In this document: positions 1-7,867 of the stretch, one piece after another
How the letters are laid out: every line of letters begins with the position of its first letter
How positions within the stretch are numbered: the first letter of the stretch is position 1
NCBI GenBank assembly: GCA_016840945.1
Contig: JAEORJ010000223.1
Coordinates: 1 to 25,085, forward strand
Source: Candidatus Gerdarchaeota archaeon
Lineage (GTDB): Archaea; Asgardarchaeota; Heimdallarchaeia; JABLTI01
DNA: 25,085 bases
Direction of reading: 5' to 3'
The notes under the pieces: model-generated
What the model was told of the DNA's origin: nothing
The model's database searches: none
The model's input: the letters and a program-made list of their open reading frames with translations, nothing else
Program-made: the position numbers and the translations under genes

Positions 1-539
1 TTATAGAGGCCTTCAAAGACTACCCAAACACCTATCATTATAAACAATAATCCTGTTAGCAAAAGTGTTAGATATTTGATAAGAGAATCATCAGGACCAG
101 CAGGATAGGTAGCAGAAAATTGCCATATGAAAAGTGTTGCTAAGAAGAATGGAATACTTAGGAATACAAATTGAAATGGGAATAACTGTCTTGTCCACAA
201 AATGAAATATTGTAAGGAAAGCATTTGTGATTTGCTAACTGTTTCTTGATCACCAATTACTCTAAAGAAAGCTCCTCCACCAATTTTCCATCTCTCAAGC
301 TCAGTTTTTAGTTCACGTGTTCTTAAAGTAACTTCTGGTCTGAATTTCTTTTCGACTTCTAAAGCTTTGTCGGTTAAATCATAATAATCCTCTTTTAGAT
401 GAAGATAGACTTCTGCCCCTTCTTCTGGTCGCAATTGAAATAATGCCTTTTTTAGTGGTTCTGAAGGCCATTCATCAAGCTCATCATAAAAGACATCTTT
501 AATATCTTTGATTTTGGTTTTATTTTCGTTACTAGTCAT
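1..539 (-). CDS. Membrane protein of unknown function, cut by the left edge
   Basis: The reading frame is open from an ATG at 539 to base 1 (about 179 codons) with no stop, so the C-terminus lies outside the window. The first 110 or so residues are soluble and charged, rich in Glu and Lys, and include TRELKTELERWKIGGGAF. Two hydrophobic segments follow (about residues 118-138 and 151-173), separated by a short loop with YPAGPDD, so this is a cytoplasmic N-domain followed by a helical hairpin in the membrane. A strong GGAGG ribosome binding site lies 9 bases before the ATG. The gene starts 23 bases after the purE stop and is probably co-transcribed with purE and the pfkB kinase. I do not recognise the family. 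Confidence 0.8.
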   Translation of the reverse strand, partial: MTSNENKTKIKDIKDVFYDELDEWPSEPLKKALFQLRPEEGAEVYLHLKEDYYDLTDKALEVEKKFRPEVTLRTRELKTELERWKIGGGAFFRVIGDQETVSKSQMLSLQYFILWTRQLFPFQFVFLSIPFFLATLFIWQFSATYPAGPDDSLIKYLTLLLTGLLFIMIGVWVVFEGLY

Positions 540-547
540 TTTATTAT

Positions 548-562
548 TCCTCCAATAGAGGA
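548..562 (-). promoter_or_regulatory. Small hairpin masking a ribosome binding site
   Basis: In the minus-strand transcript TCCTC, a 5-base loop, and GAGGA form a 5-bp stem directly after the purE stop codon. The right arm is the GGAGG ribosome binding site of the next gene. Ribosomes finishing purE could open it, coupling translation of the two genes. The stem is short, so this is a suggestion only. Confidence 0.35.
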
Positions 563-997
563 TTATCCATTTAATTTTACTCGGAGTTTTTCTCCTAAAT
601 CATCATTAATTAAAGCTAAAATTCTTGCAGCTAAATGAGCAGCATTTTTACCATTATCAATTCCCACTGTTGCTACTGGAACACCAGAAGGCATCTGAAC
701 AATTGATAATAAGGCATCTAATCCACCAAGTTTTGAAGAAACCGGTACACCAATTACTACCTTCTTAACTTTACTTGCACAAACACCGGGTAATGCTGCT
801 GCTAAACCAGCTATAGCTATTATTACTTTGGCAGACGTTTTTTCTAGATAAGCATCCAATTCTTTTGCATTTCGATGAGCTGCTAACACTACAGTTGTAT
901 GTGGTATATCATACTCTTCAAGAACTGAAACAACTTTTTCTACAATTTCATTATCTGATGTTGATCCAGAAATTACTGCCACAACGGGTTCACTCAT
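563..997 (-). CDS. purE: PurE family: N5-CAIR mutase / AIR carboxylase
   Basis: PurE supplies the carboxyl group of CAIR in IMP synthesis. The 144-residue length is normal for a single-domain PurE. Visible motifs are GSTSD near the N-terminus (phosphate loop), AAHR (the conserved active-site His), AGLAAALPGV and GGLDALLSIVQMPSGVPVATVG. The position that is His in the class I motif AGGAAHLPG is Ala here. Class II enzymes, as I remember them, also lack that His, but the SIVQMP block is class I-like, so the class is unclear. No purK is present in the window. ATG 997 is preferred: GGTG lies 6 bases upstream, whereas the in-frame TTG at 1009 lies in front of that signal. It sits 38 bases after the pfkB kinase. 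The PurE-like domain of LarB is an alternative, but the protein is too short and the QMP block favours PurE. Confidence 0.88.
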   Translation of the reverse strand: MSEPVVAVISGSTSDNEIVEKVVSVLEEYDIPHTTVVLAAHRNAKELDAYLEKTSAKVIIAIAGLAAALPGVCASKVKKVVIGVPVSSKLGGLDALLSIVQMPSGVPVATVGIDNGKNAAHLAARILALINDDLGEKLRVKLNG

Positions 998-1035
998 TTT
1001 TAACACCAAATATTATTCGTGATTTTTGCTATTCT

Positions 1036-1968
1036 TTACTTATTCTTATTACTTTTGAGAAATTTAATTAATTCTCGTTTACTGTTAGGACCACTTCTAG
1101 CACCAACACTTTGTATACAGATTGCTGAACAAGCTGCTGCAATTCTGCCAGCTTCTTTAGGTTTTTTGTTTGAGATAAGACCATATATCATTCCAGCAGT
1201 AAATGCATCTCCAGCTCCTGTAGTATCAACAACATTTACTGGAAAGATGGGAATTTCAATCGTAGTGTTTTTCATATAAATAATTGCCCCTCGGCTTCCA
1301 CGTGTGACAGCAATTATTTTCTCAGGTTTTTCATCGATCAATTGTTTTGTTATAGTTTCAATTTCATCTTCAGTTGAGCGAAATATTTGCATCATTTCAC
1401 TTTCACTAGCTACTATAAGGTTTGCATGTTGAGCTAAACGAAATGCTCGGCTTGGATTTTTAGCTATTAGTGCTCCGGGACTCATTGAGAAATTAAATTT
1501 TGTATCGCTTTCTAACAAAGCTTCAATTGCGCTAACATTCCGCAAATCAGATAAATTAACCCATTTAGCTTTTGTTAGCAACTCAATTTGCAAATCATCA
1601 ATAGTTAAAGTATCAGCTGCGCCACTATAAGCCATTATCATACGTTCACCTTTGTGATTTACACAAATATAGCAAGATCCTGTATTAACAGCTTCAGAAG
1701 TGATTAATGTTTTATCCACATGAATTTTCTCTTTGATCAGATCAGCTTTAAGAATATCACCAAATTGGTCTTTACCAATTTTACCTGAAAAAGCTGTTTT
1801 CATCCCCAACCTACTACAAATAACAGCAACATTTGCTGCTGCACCACCAGGCATGAGTTTGAAATCTTTAACAAATGATTCCCCATCCTCACCCGGAAAT
1901 TCATCTACCATAGCTATCATATCAATTAATACTGCACCTATGGAGATTAAGTCAAATTGTTCAGGCAT
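1036..1968 (-). CDS. PfkB-family carbohydrate/nucleoside kinase
   Basis: A 310-residue ribokinase-superfamily kinase. The N-terminal PfkB signature GGAAAN is at residues 41-46. The C-terminal signature DTTGAGDAFTAG begins at 248, with Asp254 as the expected catalytic base and the GAG as anion hole. It should phosphorylate a sugar or nucleoside hydroxyl with ATP in the cytoplasm. Substrate cannot be read from sequence; being in line with purE, an archaeal nucleoside kinase (adenosine, inosine or guanosine salvage) is a fair guess, ribokinase another. The ATG at 1968 has GGAG 9 bases upstream. It follows a terminator-like hairpin that separates it from the MFS gene, so transcription may start just upstream. 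Confidence 0.87.
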   Translation of the reverse strand: MPEQFDLISIGAVLIDMIAMVDEFPGEDGESFVKDFKLMPGGAAANVAVICSRLGMKTAFSGKIGKDQFGDILKADLIKEKIHVDKTLITSEAVNTGSCYICVNHKGERMIMAYSGAADTLTIDDLQIELLTKAKWVNLSDLRNVSAIEALLESDTKFNFSMSPGALIAKNPSRAFRLAQHANLIVASESEMMQIFRSTEDEIETITKQLIDEKPEKIIAVTRGSRGAIIYMKNTTIEIPIFPVNVVDTTGAGDAFTAGMIYGLISNKKPKEAGRIAAACSAICIQSVGARSGPNSKRELIKFLKSNKNK

Positions 1969-2000
1969 TAAATGGAGCTCCAGAAAATTCTTGAGGTAAA

Positions 2001-2021
2001 TAAAAAGAGCTACAGCTCTTT
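2001..2021 (-). terminator. Hairpin plus T-tract after the MFS gene
   Basis: AAAGAGCT and AGCTCTTT (2004-2021) form a perfect 8-bp inverted repeat around a 2-base centre. Read on the minus strand it is followed by TTTTTATTTA. It lies 28 bases past the MFS stop and 33 bases before the pfkB start, where a terminator would be expected. Confidence 0.6.
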
Positions 2022-2048
2022 AAAGAAATTTTGCTTTATTGCAACAGT

Positions 2049-3503
2049 TCATTTTATTTCTTGAGCTACATTTTTAGTGTTATTATTCTGTGGTGGTCTG
2101 TTAGCTAAAGTGAAGAATAATGGTATTAGTACAAATAATCCAGTAATTAATATAAAGATAGGTGTAAGAAATCCATAAGGTTGAGGTATTGCCTCATAGA
2201 GTAAGCCAGCTATCATTCCTCCCGGTAACCAACCGATAGTTCTGAAAATGGCTATAGAATTATAGACTTTGCTTTTTCGTTTAGATTCAACGTTGGTAAA
2301 TAGTGCAATGGTTGAAGGAATCCATAATACAATTGACAATCCTATTGCTACTCGAGATAGAATAAGTAACCAATACAAGTGGGGGAAAAATACAAAAATC
2401 ACTGCACAAATTGCCCATGCAAATCCACAAATCTCAGAAGAAAATAGGAGAATTTTTGCACCTATTTTATCAACTAACCATCCTGTTGGAAACATTCCTA
2501 ACAAAACAATAATACTTGATATGAGAGATAATATACTAATATCTTGATCAATAAGAGCATATGGTCCTAAAAGATCTGGATCTGTCATCGCAGCCCAATA
2601 AACTCCTAAACCAATAGACCAGATAGTAGCATCAAAAAAGAAAGTTAAAGCTACACGTAAAACCCATTTATCCTTAAAAGCTTCAATGAATCCCCGAAAG
2701 AAATTACTTTTTTTCTCTTCAACTCTTTGTTCATCTATTTCTGCTTGTTCAATAACTGGATATTCTTCTAAAACTACATCTGTTTTATTTATTTCAGTTA
2801 CTGGTTTAATGTATTCTTCAGTTTTTCTTATCTTAAGAGGGTCTGCAATAAATAGTATTGTTAGAATAGCTACTACTAAGTAGATCCCAGCACTATAACT
2901 AAAGAAGTATGAACGTTCAACATTAGATAATTTTTCTTCAAAATCAGCACTGATTATAAAAGTAATTGCCACTAATATTGCTGCAACAATCACATCACCC
3001 AATCGCCCAAAAAAAGACGTAAGAGAACTAATTCTACCTTTTCTACTGTCTCCTGCAGTTTCTGTAAGGATTATTGTTCCCGGTGATTCGCTTAAAGCAA
3101 AAGCGAAATTTAACAATAACACTGCGACAATAATCCAAGCTATATGTGCAGGTCTGAAGATAAAGAAAGCAAAAGATGAAAAGATAAGTATTTGAGCAAT
3201 GATCAATGATCGTTTGAATCCAATTAAACCATTCAAATAATCAGATGCGATTAATCCTATAAGAGCAATAACTGAGGCAAGAGTGCCAACTATACCAAAT
3301 AATCTTTCAGAACTGTTAATTTCTCTAAAATAAGGAGCATATAAAATATAATAGATGACATTAGCAGAACCCATAAAGAAAGAATTAATCGCTAGAATGG
3401 AAATATTTCGCTTCCGCTGTGGTCTAGTTAATGGTTGTGTATCTATATCCTCAGCTTGAGTTAATAGCGATACCTCTTCTTCTTGTTTCTTTTTTATTGC
3501 CAA
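2049..3503 (-). CDS. Major facilitator superfamily transporter
   Basis: A 484-residue protein with about 12 hydrophobic segments in two blocks of six, split by a long charged loop (about residues 225-275, rich in Glu, Lys and Val). This is the classic MFS layout. The sequence GWLVDKIGAKILLFSS in the second half matches the MFS loop 2-3 signature. The first 35 residues are a charged cytoplasmic tail. The substrate is unknown. Translation starts at TTG 3503: AGGAG sits 8 bases upstream and the next in-frame Met is only at about residue 44, inside the first membrane segment. The gene stands between two terminator or intergenic regions, so it is probably monocistronic. An efflux or sugar transporter are both possible. 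Confidence 0.88.
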   Translation of the reverse strand: MAIKKKQEEEVSLLTQAEDIDTQPLTRPQRKRNISILAINSFFMGSANVIYYILYAPYFREINSSERLFGIVGTLASVIALIGLIASDYLNGLIGFKRSLIIAQILIFSSFAFFIFRPAHIAWIIVAVLLLNFAFALSESPGTIILTETAGDSRKGRISSLTSFFGRLGDVIVAAILVAITFIISADFEEKLSNVERSYFFSYSAGIYLVVAILTILFIADPLKIRKTEEYIKPVTEINKTDVVLEEYPVIEQAEIDEQRVEEKKSNFFRGFIEAFKDKWVLRVALTFFFDATIWSIGLGVYWAAMTDPDLLGPYALIDQDISILSLISSIIVLLGMFPTGWLVDKIGAKILLFSSEICGFAWAICAVIFVFFPHLYWLLILSRVAIGLSIVLWIPSTIALFTNVESKRKSKVYNSIAIFRTIGWLPGGMIAGLLYEAIPQPYGFLTPIFILITGLFVLIPLFFTLANRPPQNNNTKNVAQEIK

Positions 3504-3614
3504 AAAAAGGGCTCCTAAATAGTTAATCTGGGTTTTAATCTAAACAATCGCAAGTATTTTTTTAATTTAAACCTTTAGATAAACAAGCGATTTTTGTAAA
3601 GAGAAGAATTAGAT

Positions 3615-4598
3615 TCAATTCTTTCTCCTTAAAACAATCGGTATAATTATCAGAGTAGTTAATATAACAGCGCCTAGAGGGATAAAGATGCCAAAAAGTT
3701 GTCCTTGAGATAATCCTGGTAAAGAATCAATATTGTCAGTTAAAAAGTCCATAGCTAAAGCATAATCAGTTGTGAAAGTATTTATTACAAGAGGATGAGG
3801 GTAATTTTCCAACGAACCAGTTTCATTCTCAATAAATTCAGCTAATTCAGGGTCTTCAACAAATACTTCAGAATAAATTTTTCTGATTATTGGTAAAGAG
3901 TAATCATACATTTCATTCATACTGATATAATTATCTAAATCACTATCAGCTGAAGAATTGATTAAAGTGGTTGACCAGAAGTGTGCTGAAATTATGCCAT
4001 AGAATTCTGGTTCTGAATAAGGCCAACCTTCACTATCTGGTATGAATCCTATACCATACTCAATTGCTGATACACTTCCCATAGCATAAAAACTATTATT
4101 ATTAGTATATGGTTGCAAAGGCTCGATAAATTCACCAGCATGGCATGCATCAATTAGTAGAAATTTATAGTCAGTTGGTATTTCTAAAAACTCCTTATGA
4201 AACCACTCATTGAAGTGTAATATATCTTTTAAACAACCATAACCATGAGTAGCAAAGAATATAACAACCACATCGTTAGCATCAACAACTTCTTCTAGAT
4301 AATCCATTTCTTCTTGTAAATTAGCAATGGTGATTGTTCCATCACCAAATAGGTAGGAAAAGCTATCAGTTGACCAACCAATACTGATAAGGCTATTCTT
4401 AAACTCATTAGCATTACACCCATAGTTATTTTCTAATCGTGTGGAAGGTGCAAATTGATCAACTAAAAGACCAAATGTCTTAACATCTTTTGTAGTTTCA
4501 CCTTTTGTATCTTTTACATTGTTGAGTAGTGGTGAAAATAAAAGTGATGATAAAATAACAAGAGCTATGATTTTTGAAAATTCATATCTTTTTCTCAT
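3615..4598 (-). CDS. Caspase/legumain-like (clan CD) cysteine peptidase, membrane-anchored
   Basis: Secreted 327-residue protein. A signal peptide covers residues 1-27; a C-terminal membrane helix (about 301-323) ends in RRKN, so the catalytic part is extracellular. The clan CD dyad is visible: His118 in FFATHGYG after a hydrophobic strand, and Cys152 in LLIDACHAGEF. A 12-residue EF-hand-type loop at 218-229 (Asp218, Asp220, Asp222, Ile225, Glu229) should bind calcium; caspase-like proteins often carry such a loop after the catalytic core. Whether it belongs to family C13, C14 or an archaeal group of its own cannot be told by eye. The ATG has GAGGT 6 bases upstream. It is divergent from the TPR gene. 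Substrate unknown; cleavage after Asp, Asn or basic residues are all possible for the clan. Confidence 0.8.
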   Translation of the reverse strand: MRKRYEFSKIIALVILSSLLFSPLLNNVKDTKGETTKDVKTFGLLVDQFAPSTRLENNYGCNANEFKNSLISIGWSTDSFSYLFGDGTITIANLQEEMDYLEEVVDANDVVVIFFATHGYGCLKDILHFNEWFHKEFLEIPTDYKFLLIDACHAGEFIEPLQPYTNNNSFYAMGSVSAIEYGIGFIPDSEGWPYSEPEFYGIISAHFWSTTLINSSADSDLDNYISMNEMYDYSLPIIRKIYSEVFVEDPELAEFIENETGSLENYPHPLVINTFTTDYALAMDFLTDNIDSLPGLSQGQLFGIFIPLGAVILTTLIIIPIVLRRKN

Positions 4599-4635
4599 TT
4601 TGAAACCTCAAAAGGTATCCAAACTATAATGATAA

Positions 4636-4693
4636 ATTAATCACCTATTAAAAAAAGGGATATTACCACTCTTGATTAATTTCATTGATTAAT
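4636..4693. promoter_or_regulatory. Three copies of TGATTAAT in a divergent intergenic region
   Basis: TGATTAAT occurs at 4673-4680 and 4686-4693 in direct orientation (13-base period, each preceded by T), and inverted at 4636-4643. They lie between the divergent caspase-like and TPR genes. This could be a regulator binding array; the AT-rich composition makes it weak evidence, and the same octamer occurs in coding regions here. Confidence 0.25.
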
Positions 4694-4759
4694 GTGGGTA
4701 ATTAAAACGATTCAAAATAATTTTTATTTAATAAATATAATATCAAATTGGTGAATAAA

Positions 4760-5194
4760 TTGGATGAGAGACTTGATAAATTACAGAAAGCATTAACACA
4801 AGCAGAAGAAGCAAAAGATGATGTGAAAATTGCTTATTGTGCATTAGATTTAGGCTTATATTTACTAAGTGATAGTAAGCTCCCTGCTGCTGAAGAACAA
4901 TTTGCTCGAATAATTAAGATGGCTAAACCAGAAAAAACAAATGATGAATTGCAGAAAGTTTTGGGTGAAGCCTATCTAATAAGAGGTAATATTTTGATGG
5001 GGAAATCGCTTTATAGTCAAGCAGTTTATCTTCTAGATTTAGCTATAGCGTTATTTAGCAAATTTAAAAATTATAATAGACTTGCTTCAGCTCATCGTGT
5101 TCTTTCAAAGGCATATATGAGTCTAGGTGATACTCCAAAAGCTGAAGAGGCTGAAAAAATGGCGAAATTTTATTCTGGCAAAGAAGAATGTTGA
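4760..5194 (+). CDS. Small TPR-repeat protein
   Basis: A cytoplasmic all-helical protein of 144 residues with about three tetratricopeptide-like helical pairs. Signs are the regular Ala/Gly/Leu/Tyr pattern, for example AYCALDLGLYLLSDSKLPAAEEQFARI, here quoted only in part: AYCALDLGLYLL, GEAYLIRGNILMGKSLYSQA and AHRVLSKAYMSLGDTPKAEEA. TPRs bind other proteins; the partner is unknown. I prefer TTG 4760 as start because GGTGA (4750-4754) lies 5 bases before it, the same arrangement as in other genes here; in-frame TTG 4748 and GTG 4751 overlap that signal. The N-terminus (LDERLDKLQKAL) looks like a helix, so little is lost either way. It stands alone between two minus-strand genes. Confidence 0.75.
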   Translation: MDERLDKLQKALTQAEEAKDDVKIAYCALDLGLYLLSDSKLPAAEEQFARIIKMAKPEKTNDELQKVLGEAYLIRGNILMGKSLYSQAVYLLDLAIALFSKFKNYNRLASAHRVLSKAYMSLGDTPKAEEAEKMAKFYSGKEEC

Positions 5195-5227
5195 AATAAA
5201 ATTTTTTAAATCTATTTTTCTGATAAT

Positions 5228-6211
5228 TTAAGTTAATTGTGCAGCTTTTTCTCTTAGTATCTGACGGTATTTCTTTTGTAATTTCAAAATTGTTTCAAAT
5301 TCTTCTTCAGATAATCCTTGAACGATATTGAAATAGCTCTCAGTTTTAGCCATTATTTTTTCATTTAGTTTTCTAACATAGTTTTTTGTATCTGGGAAAT
5401 GCTTAAAAAGTTGAATTAATGGTTCAATTGATCTACCGGAATATGCTATAGTTGCAGGTTTTAAAGAATGTTGATTTCCATTGAAAGAGACTGCAATTCC
5501 CCCATTATTATGGATGTACTCAAGCATTTGAATATCGGTAATGCTATCTCCAATAGCTATAGCTTCTGTTGCTTTTAATCGATTGTCAGTTAAAATTTCC
5601 TTCACAGCTTCTTGTTTTCTTCCACCACCACAAACAATTGTTGAGTTAAAAATTGGACCAAAATCTGATAACGGTATTTCCTTAAAGAAGTAGTTATATA
5701 GATCTTCCTTTACTGCAAGTAATCCCTCTTTCAAATATTTTGGGAAGATTTCATCAAATAAAATCTTTAATATTTCAGTTGAATGCGGTTTTAATACAAA
5801 ATCAAGTTTTGTGCAACGAACATTTTCTATTGGGTGATTTAATTTCGAAGCTATGGTATAAGCATGTTGTGTATAACTTGTAGAGATAATATAAGTTGGA
5901 ATTTTTTTCTTGTGTAAATAATTGAAAAGCTCTCTAGCTCCTGGCGTAAGGTTTGCCTTTGCAGATATCTCTAATAATTCTTGCTCAGTTGCATAAGCAA
6001 CAATAATTGGAGCAATCAGCTTTAAGGTATCACCGGGCCAGTAATTTTCTTTCTTATCAACCAAAAAGAGTTCATCATCAAAAAGACTTATCATATTGAA
6101 TAACTGATAAAAGTCTTCTTCACGACCTAATTTTTTGCCAATTAATTCAATAACATCTGCTGCATGATCGATTGGACATAATGGTCCTTCAAGATCAAAA
6201 AGTGCTATCAT
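5228..6211 (-). CDS. Archaeal HAD-superfamily hydrolase
   Basis: A 327-residue haloacid dehalogenase-fold protein. Motif I is FDLEGPL with nucleophile Asp6; the usual second Asp is Glu8. Motif II is the Ser/Thr at 110-111 in YIISTSY, motif III Lys199 and motif IV GDSITD (221-226). A large insertion between motifs (about 130-190) would form the cap. This resembles an uncharacterised archaeal HAD group related to phosphoserine phosphatase, most likely a small-molecule phosphatase. Its ATG overlaps the purD stop as ATGA, so the two are translationally coupled, which hints at a phosphate ester of purine or ribose metabolism as substrate. That link is inference. Confidence 0.8.
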   Translation of the reverse strand: MIALFDLEGPLCPIDHAADVIELIGKKLGREEDFYQLFNMISLFDDELFLVDKKENYWPGDTLKLIAPIIVAYATEQELLEISAKANLTPGARELFNYLHKKKIPTYIISTSYTQHAYTIASKLNHPIENVRCTKLDFVLKPHSTEILKILFDEIFPKYLKEGLLAVKEDLYNYFFKEIPLSDFGPIFNSTIVCGGGRKQEAVKEILTDNRLKATEAIAIGDSITDIQMLEYIHNNGGIAVSFNGNQHSLKPATIAYSGRSIEPLIQLFKHFPDTKNYVRKLNEKIMAKTESYFNIVQGLSEEEFETILKLQKKYRQILREKAAQLT

Positions 6212-7542
6212 AAAACATTCAGCTCTCGTAAATGATCAATTCGTTTCTGTATTAAAGCTCTCGTACCAACATCTTTTCTATGGAAAAGTGGTCCTTCAAT
6301 ATACGTGGTTGCTTTTTCAGCTATTTTTTCAGCTTCCTCTATATTATCCGCTATACCAACAATGGCAATTGCTCGAGATGAAGTAGTGATGATTTCTCCA
6401 GATGGCAATTCACTCACAGAAGAATAGAATAATTCCGCACCATCATTTGTTATTTTATCAGAATGAACTTTTATTGGTTCTTCTTTCTTTGGTGTTTCAG
6501 GATAACCATCTGGAACAAGATATTTACAAACGGTTGCTTTTTTAGCAAATTTAACATGAATTTTGTCTAATCTCCCTTTTATCATAGATTTGAAAATATC
6601 AACTAATGGTACTTTTAGCAGTGGTAAAACATTCATAGCTTCTGGGTCGCCAAATCGAGCATTATACTCGAGTAGTTTCAAACCATTTGGTGTTAGCATA
6701 AAACCTCCATAGAGGATGCCACAATAATTTCTTCCAGTTTCTTCTTTCAATGCTTTCGCTGTTTTAGTAATGATGATTTTAGCTTCTTCTACTATATCAG
6801 CAGAAATAAAGGGCAGATAGTGGTCTTCAGCACTATAGGATCCCATGCCACCTGTATTTGGTCCTTTATCATCCTCATAAGCTCTTTTATGATCTTGAGC
6901 TATTGGCATTGCCCAGACATCTTCGCCAGAAACAAAACATTGGAGAGAAAATTCTTCACCTTCCAATAACTCCTCAAGAACCACTGTTTCTCCTAAGTTA
7001 AAAACTTCTTTGCAGTAAGTCAGAACTTCATTTTCATCTCTCAAATGCTCTCCCATTAACTTTACACCTTTTCCACCTGCTAATCCGTCTCTTTTTACAG
7101 CAACTTTGCCAAGAGCTTTAACATAAGTCAAAATATCTTTATCTGGGGTGCCTGGGGTAAAAACACGATAATCTGGTTGACCTGGTATTTTATATGTAGT
7201 TAGTAAATCGCGAGTAAAACTTTTAGATGATTCAATACGTGCAGCTGATTTTGTTGGTCCAATCGATGCTATCCCTTTTGTTTCAAGAAAATCAACAATA
7301 CCGTCTGCTAGTGGATTTTCAGGGCCAATAACCGCAAAAGTTGGTTGAATCTCATTCACAAATTTCCCTAAAGCATCAAAATCATTCAAATTGGCTAACA
7401 TAACTTTTGTTGATAATAGAGCAATGCCGGGATTTTTACTCTTCATAAATGAATATAATTCAATATCACTTTTTTTAAGAACCATAGCAATTACATGCTC
7501 TCTTGCACCTTGACCCACTAATAATACTCTATCTTTTGACAT
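6208..7542 (-). CDS. purD: Phosphoribosylamine-glycine ligase (GAR synthetase)
   Basis: PurD joins glycine to phosphoribosylamine using ATP, step two of IMP synthesis. The 444-residue protein shows the N-domain motif GQGAREH (10-16), the ATP-grasp loop AVKRDGLAGGKGV (148-160), GPNTGGMGS (227-235) and the Mg-binding EYNARFGDPE (292-301). Length is normal. The ATG is preceded by AGTGA, 6 bases away. The stop overlaps the start of the HAD gene by 4 bases. The gene is separated from the microprotein gene upstream by 88 bases, so an extra promoter is possible, but all genes from purS run the same way. Confidence 0.95.
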   Translation of the reverse strand: MSKDRVLLVGQGAREHVIAMVLKKSDIELYSFMKSKNPGIALLSTKVMLANLNDFDALGKFVNEIQPTFAVIGPENPLADGIVDFLETKGIASIGPTKSAARIESSKSFTRDLLTTYKIPGQPDYRVFTPGTPDKDILTYVKALGKVAVKRDGLAGGKGVKLMGEHLRDENEVLTYCKEVFNLGETVVLEELLEGEEFSLQCFVSGEDVWAMPIAQDHKRAYEDDKGPNTGGMGSYSAEDHYLPFISADIVEEAKIIITKTAKALKEETGRNYCGILYGGFMLTPNGLKLLEYNARFGDPEAMNVLPLLKVPLVDIFKSMIKGRLDKIHVKFAKKATVCKYLVPDGYPETPKKEEPIKVHSDKITNDGAELFYSSVSELPSGEIITTSSRAIAIVGIADNIEEAEKIAEKATTYIEGPLFHRKDVGTRALIQKRIDHLRELNVL

Positions 7543-7630
7543 GATGAATCACTAACTTGTACTTTCTTTAAAAAAATCTTCAATAATAATTTTCCTACAC
7601 AAAAAATTAAATCTGCCTTTTAAAAAGGCT

Positions 7631-7804
7631 TTATCTATTCATCAAATATGATGTTAATAAATAAGCCCCAACTGCACAAGCTGCTGCGATTATAACAATA
7701 ATAATGGTTTGTATTAGTGCCCTCCTTTTATATTTCCTTGCCTCTATTACAGCGTTTTTTTCTTCCGGGATATTAGCTAATAATTTGTCAATTTCACTAT
7801 CCAT
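7631..7804 (-). CDS. 57-residue tail-anchored membrane microprotein
   Basis: A short charged cytoplasmic part (about 27 residues, with MDSEIDKLLANIPEEKN and then KYKRR) is followed by one strongly hydrophobic helix (about residues 30-53) and a short tail SYLMNR. The positive KYKRR before the helix predicts the N-terminus inside the cell. A frame start four codons earlier (GTG 7816) is possible; ATG 7804 is preferred. It lies between purF and purD on the same strand, 63 and 88 bases from them. I do not recognise a family; SecE-like proteins have similar size and topology but the context does not support that. Confidence 0.6.
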   Translation of the reverse strand: MDSEIDKLLANIPEEKNAVIEARKYKRRALIQTIIIVIIAAACAVGAYLLTSYLMNR

Positions 7805-7867
7805 TGTAATCGTCACTTAATTATCCTGATAATAATTCATAAATTTAGTTTTTCATAAAACCAAAAG

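Noticed and set aside
563..997. PurE-like gene read as LarB, given the LarA-type gene in the same window
   Set aside because: LarB is longer with an extra N-domain; the SIVQMPSGVPVATVG block and AHR motif match PurE, and it lies far from the LarA-type gene.
1973..1982. TGGAGCTCCA palindrome upstream of the pfkB kinase
   Set aside because: It is mainly the GGAG ribosome binding site and leaves no loop for a hairpin; no further evidence of an operator.
3535..3600. Partial repeats TAAACAATCGC / TAAACAAGCGA between the caspase-like and MFS genes
   Set aside because: Imperfect in both direct and inverted reading; AT-rich context gives such matches by chance.
7631..7804. Microprotein read as SecE/Sec61-gamma
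   Set aside because: Size and topology fit, but no nusG, ribosomal or sec gene is near and no sequence signature is visible.
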